The notes beneath the pieces were generated by a model. It had not been told where the DNA came from. It worked only from the letters and a program-made list of their open reading frames with translations, and did not search any database. A stretch of DNA of 42,919 bases from Phycisphaerae bacterium. Its GTDB lineage: Bacteria; Planctomycetota; Phycisphaerae; Phycisphaerales; SM1A02. Numbering within the stretch: position 1 is the stretch's first letter; each line of letters opens with the position of its first letter. Both the position numbers and the translations under genes were made by a program. The stretch covers positions 1 through 42,919 of the forward strand of contig PKCS01000038.1 of NCBI GenBank assembly GCA_002862305.1, in the 5' to 3' direction. Of the stretch, positions 38,831 through 42,919 are shown in pieces.

Positions 38831-39555
38831 TCCCTTGCTTCCTCGGGCCCGTCCCGTTCCGGGAGTGGGCCTCGCTGCGATCCCGGATCATCCTCCATGA
38901 GCATCTCGAGCTCCTCAGAGGTTAGTTCCGCCCGTGCGCGCCCCGGGTTCGATTCTTCGCGGTTTTTCGAGGGGGTTTCCCCGGCCTCCCCCGATTCCTT
39001 GACCGCGGGGCCCGTCTCGGCCGAAGGGGGGGCGTCCTCCTGGCCGGGTCCGTATCCGCCGGCAAGCCGCAGGGTCCCATAGCCGGAGGTCCCCGCCCCG
39101 GGATTCGCGGCCTCACCCGGATCGCCCTGTCGCCCCGGCATGGGCGATGTCCCCGCATCGGTGGTGGGGGCAGGCGGGGTACCGACCTCGAGTACCAGTC
39201 CCTCGCCGCTGACGTTCCAGAGCGACACCGCGGGAAGCTGCTTCCTCAGGAAGGCCAGGAGCTCCGGGATCCCCGAGTCCGGGTCGTCGGCCCATTCAAG
39301 GTCGCTGTACACAAGGGCCACCCGGTTGTCCGGTTCGAGCCCCAGGGTGATCCGTGGACGTTCGCTCCTGACGACCACGCACACCGCCGCCAGGGCGTTC
39401 AGGGTGTCCCGGACCTCCTCGACCGAATGCCAGAGACCCTTGAGGGTCTCGGTCAGCTCCTCGGGACACGGGGCGTTCCGCCGTCTCAGCAGGACGATCC
39501 GGTTCACTCCTCGTGCCCTCAGAATGGATCTGAAGGTACGACTGGTCACGTTCAC
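38827..39555 (-). CDS. Hypothetical protein, co-translated with the diguanylate cyclase
   Basis: A 242-residue protein I do not recognise. Residues 1-130 form a compact alpha/beta-looking domain with a basic N-terminus (SRTFRSILRARGVNRIVLLRRR), a helical segment around LKGLWHSVEEVRDTLNALAAV, and strands in RITLGLEPDNRVALVYSDLEW. From about residue 130 to the end it is disordered, rich in Gly, Pro, Glu and Ala, with a short acidic helix LTSEELEMLMEDD. No signal peptide or membrane segment. The ATGA overlap with the GGDEF gene suggests it senses or modulates that enzyme, but the sequence does not show how. Confidence 0.7.
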   Translation of the reverse strand: MNVTSRTFRSILRARGVNRIVLLRRRNAPCPEELTETLKGLWHSVEEVRDTLNALAAVCVVVRSERPRITLGLEPDNRVALVYSDLEWADDPDSGIPELLAFLRKQLPAVSLWNVSGEGLVLEVGTPPAPTTDAGTSPMPGRQGDPGEAANPGAGTSGYGTLRLAGGYGPGQEDAPPSAETGPAVKESGEAGETPSKNREESNPGRARAELTSEELEMLMEDDPGSQRGPLPERDGPEEARE

Positions 39556-39661
39556 CTCTCAGGGCCGATCCTAACACGCAAACCACGGCATGCACCCATC
39601 CAATCGCAGCTGCGAGAACTTCCCGGTGGCATGGTGGTTTTCGGACTCACACCCGAGTGTT

Positions 39662-40345
39662 TTATCCTCGACCCGCGGAGGTATCGGAGCAGGCCTCGAC
39701 CAGACCCCTGAAGAGCCCCGCCCCCAGCATCGCATGGCCGGTCCGTTCCGGATGCCACTGGACTCCCACCCGGAAGGGATGCCCGGGGTCGCGGACGCCC
39801 TCGATCACCCGGTCCTCCGCGGTGGCGACCACCTCGAGGGTCCCGGGGTCGGTGATCGCCTGTCGGTGGTGGCTGTGGACGGGGCCGCTTCCCAGTTCAC
39901 CCGTGACCTCGTGCGGGGTGCCACCCCAGTGAAGGTCGGCTGATTCCAGCGTCTCCGGAAGGTGCTGGTCGAGCGTTCCTCCTGCATGAAGGGCCATGTA
40001 CTGCATGCCGAGACAGACGGCCAGGAGCGGGTGCGACCGGTGTGCCAGTGCATCGAGCAGCGCGAGCTCGAATTCCTGTCGCCGGGGATCCACCGGCTTC
40101 GCCTTGGGATGGGTCGGCTGGCCGAAGACCTCCATGAGCGGGTCGTCCCCGCCACTGGTGACTATCCCGTCGCAGATGGACAGGTACTCGGGGATCATCC
40201 CGGTGACCGGTGGCAGCAGGATGGGGGCCGCCCCGGCCTCGGTCACCGCGGTCGCGTATTCCGACCGGCATCGATGCTGTCCGGCCTCGACGTGCACCGA
40301 GATGCCGATGACGGGGTGCCGCGCACGCGCGAGGCGTTCGGTCAT
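39662..40345 (-). CDS. Class I glutamine amidotransferase-like hydrolase, peptidase C26 (PuuD-like)
   Basis: A 227-residue protein of the gamma-glutamyl-GABA hydrolase/PuuD group, which hydrolyses gamma-glutamyl bonds. The catalytic triad is complete: C111 in LLAVCLGMQYMALHAGG, H198 and E200 in VGVQWHPERT. Also seen are PVIGIS at the N-terminus and DGIVTSGGDDPL. The frame is open from 40411, but the ATG at 40345 overlaps the preceding lipoprotein gene's stop (ATGA) and gives the usual start. No putrescine pathway genes are adjacent, so the substrate is uncertain. Downstream (39556-39661) no clear terminator is seen. Confidence 0.88.
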   Translation of the reverse strand: MTERLARARHPVIGISVHVEAGQHRCRSEYATAVTEAGAAPILLPPVTGMIPEYLSICDGIVTSGGDDPLMEVFGQPTHPKAKPVDPRRQEFELALLDALAHRSHPLLAVCLGMQYMALHAGGTLDQHLPETLESADLHWGGTPHEVTGELGSGPVHSHHRQAITDPGTLEVVATAEDRVIEGVRDPGHPFRVGVQWHPERTGHAMLGAGLFRGLVEACSDTSAGRG

Positions 40346-40845
40346 CCTTGACGTGTCTTCCGGCTGAAGTCGACCTTGACCGTCCTCGCTGGTTCCTCCT
40401 CGGTCTCCCATGGACGTGCCAGCTTGAAGATCGCGTTGTCCGATCCATCACCGGGGTTCAGCCTGAGGATGTAGGTGGCCTGCATCGGTCCGCCGGTCCG
40501 CCCGTCCTTGCTCATGCTCCTGGTGGAGGTGTTCACCAGGCTGAGTCCGTCCGAGTGCGAGGCGAGCGCCCAGGAGTACCCGGTGCCGGCCTGGAAGGGA
40601 AGCGTCACCTCCACCTGTGCGCCGACGGGTACCTGGAGCGAATAGGTGTCATCGTCCGCTGAGGTCCCAGCCTCGGATCCGGAGCCTGCCGCGGGAATGG
40701 CCAGGACCACCATTCCCCCCGAGTGATCCTGTAGCTCGTGGCCAGGGGACGGAGGCTCCGTCTTGGTGGTCGGCGTGCTTCCGCAGCCGGCGAGTGCGGC
40801 TGTGAGTGAGAGCACGAGCACGGTCTCGGTCAGCTTCCTAGGCAT
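40342..40845 (-). CDS. Chagasin/I42-like protease-inhibitor-domain lipoprotein
   Basis: A 167-residue lipoprotein with signal VLVLSLTAALAGC and lipid-carrying C21. After a low-complexity linker, residues 65-165 resemble inhibitor family I42: strand VPVGAQVEVTLPFQ, then the first loop AGTGYSWAL (the family's N-P-T-T-G-Y-x-W), a middle glycine loop in RTGGPMQATYILRL, and the third loop motif ARPWE (143-147). These loops form the wedge that blocks papain-like cysteine proteases. A GAGGAA six bases upstream fixes the ATG at 40845; the frame is open from 40869. It overlaps a C26 amidotransferase gene by four bases, an enzyme with a catalytic cysteine, though not of the papain fold. Confidence 0.8.
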   Translation of the reverse strand: MPRKLTETVLVLSLTAALAGCGSTPTTKTEPPSPGHELQDHSGGMVVLAIPAAGSGSEAGTSADDDTYSLQVPVGAQVEVTLPFQAGTGYSWALASHSDGLSLVNTSTRSMSKDGRTGGPMQATYILRLNPGDGSDNAIFKLARPWETEEEPARTVKVDFSRKTRQG

Positions 40846-40959
40846 GGGTAATTCCTCTTCTGTATGCATTCAAGCGGCCATCAGGCCCCGGCGGTCCCAC
40901 CCCGGCATCGTACGGATTGCACCGGGAGCCCCTTCAGGATACCCTCTCGGGCTCGGTTA

Positions 40960-40981
40960 CCGGCGGGCGCGCGCCCGGCGG
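40960..40981. promoter_or_regulatory. Palindrome in the rpsR leader
   Basis: GGGCGCGCGCCC (40965-40976) is a perfect 12-bp palindrome, and flanking bases extend the symmetry to 22 bp with one mismatched pair. It lies about 50 bases upstream of rpsR and downstream of the divergent lipoprotein promoter region, so it could be an operator or an RNA hairpin in the rpsR leader. Confidence 0.4.
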
Positions 40982-41031
40982 AGGCCCGATCAGGGTCTTC
41001 CAGGACTGAATCCCCTTCGAGGTTACACCCA

Positions 41032-41271
41032 ATGTCCCAGTTTCACAGCCCCGCTCCCCAGGTCCAGCTCAAGATGAAGACCGGCTCCGACGGTCGTTTC
41101 TACGTCGACTACAAGGACGTGGACATGCTTCGCCGGATGATGACCCCCAACGGGAAGATCTACTCCCGCAAGCGGCTCGGCACCTCCGCCCGCGAGCAGC
41201 GAATCCTCGGGAAGGCGATCAAGCGGGCTCGCTTCATGGCCCTGCTGCCCTACACCAGCGCCACCCTCTGA
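41032..41271 (+). CDS. rpsR: 30S ribosomal protein S18
   Basis: A 79-residue protein of the small ribosomal subunit platform, which binds S6 and 16S r[23 protein letters not shown], then [32 protein letters not shown], is the standard S18 core; the order and spacing match S18 throughout. The N-terminal 18 residues are polar and variable. The usual neighbours rpsF, ssb, and rplI are absent here: upstream is a divergent lipoprotein, downstream a convergent TPR gene. The upstream leader (40846-41031) contains a palindrome. A more upstream in-frame start exists but the ATG at 41032 gives the standard length. Confidence 0.95.
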   Translation: MSQFHSPAPQVQLKMKTGSDGRFYVDYKDVDMLRRMMTPNGKIYSRKRLGTSAREQRILGKAIKRARFMALLPYTSATL

Positions 41272-41335
41272 GCGCAGGCACCCCCGCGGCCAATCCACCC
41301 CGCATCCACTGACTTCGATCGAGGAGCCGGGCCGC

Positions 41336-42676
41336 TCAGCTTCGTCCAGCGAAGCCGGACCAGATCCCACGCAGCAGGCTGGGGATCCGTTGCACGACCA
41401 GGAACCCCCGCAGCCTCCTCAGTGACTCGGACTCCGGACACCGCTCCAGCGCACGCCTGAGCCGGAGGTGGGCCAGCCTGAGCTGCCCCCCGCGGATGGC
41501 GGAGAGCACGAGGTTCTCGTGGACGCGAGGATCCGCGGGATCCAGTCTGCGCAGGGTCCTCGACAGTCGGTCCCCGCCTCGACGGTCACCACCGTCGAAC
41601 CGGGCGAAGGCGGCTCGCCTCAGAAGCTCGAACTGCATCGGATGCCGCTCCAAGGCCTCGTCCAGGTGATCCCGGGCCACGCCGGGAAGTCCGGCGGAGA
41701 TGAGCAGGTCCGCCAGCCTGACGTCGTCCTCCAGGGCGACCTCCGGGTCGTGGCTCTCGAGGTGCTCCAGCAGTGCCCGCTGCGCCTCGCGGGTCCTCCG
41801 GAGTGCGAGCAGGGCCTGGGCCATCGGCAGCAGGACCGAATGCTCCTCCGGTTCGAGGCTGCGAACGAGTTCGTACTCCTGGACCGCAACGTCGTTCCGT
41901 CCAAGACGGTGGAGGGTGTCCCCGAGACGTCGATGGGCCTTGACGTCGGCCGGATTGAGCTCGATGACCCGGCGGAACTTCTCCTCGGCCTCCCTGAGCC
42001 TTCCCAGTTTCAGGAGCAGGTCCCCGAACTCGAGGATCGTCTCCACCGATCCGGGATTCTCCCGGAGCTCCTGCAGGTACATCCTGATCGCCCGATGGGA
42101 TCGTCCGTTGGCGGCCAGCGCGGCGGCCAGCCTGGCCCGGACCCTCGGGAGGCTCGGTTCCTGTCGAAGCGATTCCCTGAAGCACCAGATCGCCTTCTTC
42201 AGCTCGCCGGTCTCCAGGAGGCTCTCACCCATCACCAGGAGGCAGTTCGGGTATTCGGCGAGGTACTGCTGGGCCAGGAAGTAGACGTCCCGGGCCTCTT
42301 CGCGGCGACCCATCCGGGCCAGCGTATCGATGTGACTCGCCCAGGCCTCCTCGCATTCGGGAAGTTCGCGGCATGCACGTTCCAGGAGCACCAGCGAGTC
42401 CTCCAGGTGGCCGCTCTTCGACAGGGCGACGCCCGCCGCGGCCGTGATCTCGACCTCCTCGGGGAGCGACTTCGAGGCTTCGAGGTACCAGTACACGGCC
42501 TCCTCGGTTCGTCCGGCCGCATCGAGGATCAGCGCGAGGTTGAACTGCCAGTCCCCACGATCCGGGGTGACCTCGAGGGCGCTTCTCAGGAAGTCCTCGG
42601 CTTCCTCGAGACGACCGCGCCTGAAGAGCTCCAGTGCTCGGTCGACGTGTTCCTCGGGGCTGTTCCAGTCGGTCAT
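41336..42676 (-). CDS. Tetratricopeptide-repeat (TPR) protein
   Basis: A 446-residue protein made almost entirely of TPR helices, which form protein-binding solenoids. Repeats with the W/L-G-Y/A-P pattern run from about residue 10 to 390; examples are DRALELFRRGRLEEAEDFL, NLALILDAAGRTEEAVYWYL, GDLLLKLGRLREAEEKFRRV and RRLGDTLHRLGRNDVAVQEY, about 10-11 repeats in all. No signal peptide or membrane segment is seen, so it is probably cytoplasmic. The C-terminus is basic (RLRGFLVVQRIPSLLRGIW). The frame is open from 42820, but the ATG at 42676 has GGAG six bases upstream. No partner gene is evident; the function is not deducible. Confidence 0.88.
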   Translation of the reverse strand: MTDWNSPEEHVDRALELFRRGRLEEAEDFLRSALEVTPDRGDWQFNLALILDAAGRTEEAVYWYLEASKSLPEEVEITAAAGVALSKSGHLEDSLVLLERACRELPECEEAWASHIDTLARMGRREEARDVYFLAQQYLAEYPNCLLVMGESLLETGELKKAIWCFRESLRQEPSLPRVRARLAAALAANGRSHRAIRMYLQELRENPGSVETILEFGDLLLKLGRLREAEEKFRRVIELNPADVKAHRRLGDTLHRLGRNDVAVQEYELVRSLEPEEHSVLLPMAQALLALRRTREAQRALLEHLESHDPEVALEDDVRLADLLISAGLPGVARDHLDEALERHPMQFELLRRAAFARFDGGDRRGGDRLSRTLRRLDPADPRVHENLVLSAIRGGQLRLAHLRLRRALERCPESESLRRLRGFLVVQRIPSLLRGIWSGFAGRS

Positions 42677-42919
42677 GGTCCGCTCCGGATCCGATTCCGT
42701 CTCGATTGTCTTGTTCCTGACCGCTCCCGCAAGGGGCATCGGGCCTGAATTCGCATCCTTGTCGCAAACAGTGGAGTGACCGGGGTCGTGGGGGGGGTCC
42801 CTGCGTGGAATCGTTCCCACAACGTCCGATCGATTTGCACGTTATGGATCATCCGTTGCCGTGACCTGCCCCGATCAGTAGACCTCGAGCATGCAACGAT
42901 GCGTCGGCCGCACGTACTT
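42677..42919. other. Terminal 243 bases without a supported gene
   Basis: Upstream region of the TPR gene on the minus strand, presumably with its promoter. No RNA gene, repeat or convincing coding region was found; an adjacent gene may begin outside the window. Confidence 0.5.

Overview
The window looks like chromosome of a planctomycete, most likely class Phycisphaerae. This is inferred from the high GC content, the secreted proteins that end in a VPAPGALALLGLGG plus poly-Arg tail, a secreted protein ending in two GD(I)NGD...NGQDLA repeats, frequent GTG/TTG starts, and scattered rather than clustered cell-wall genes (murD, ftsW and murG). No tRNA, rRNA, CRISPR array, transposase or phage gene was seen. 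Nearly all of the sequence is ordinary chromosomal coding DNA.

Layout. 1-3340: the 3' part of dnaB, then an ECF sigma factor followed by a one-TM protein and a secreted helical protein, a possible signalling trio. 3383-12205: a five-gene peptide-type ABC importer with unusually large permeases and a membrane-anchored binding protein, running by overlaps into a Bcp peroxiredoxin and dUTPase. 12281-15374: a DegT aminotransferase converging on a PIG-L/LmbE deacetylase and a GT4 glycosyltransferase (sugar or glycoconjugate metabolism). 15432-19142 (minus): truA, a degenerate P-loop/deoxyribosyltransferase-like fusion, a DedA membrane protein, a 480-base non-coding stretch and ispF. 19249-23514: a lipoprotein, murD (minus), and two paralogous membrane proteins translationally coupled to an MlaF-type ATPase, closed by a strong bidirectional terminator.

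23599-28495 is an accessory surface-protein block on the minus strand: one dockerin-like secreted protein and three paralogous PEP-CTERM-like proteins, each gene with its own terminator. Two of these terminators lie in a perfect 59-bp direct repeat, and paired inverted repeats sit in front of one gene. This is the least ordinary part of the window.

28794-42676: miaB (minus) diverges from ftsW-murG; then an M42 peptidase; a tightly overlapped ygfZ-like/small membrane protein/HMG-CoA lyase operon; a minus-strand run holding a chagasin-like lipoprotein, a class I amidotransferase, an unknown protein, a GGDEF diguanylate cyclase and a metallophosphoesterase; a stand-alone rpsR; and a TPR protein. 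The presence of ispF implies the MEP isoprenoid route, so the HMG-CoA lyase is more likely catabolic (leucine breakdown). All functional calls are from reading motifs by eye; no database search was run.
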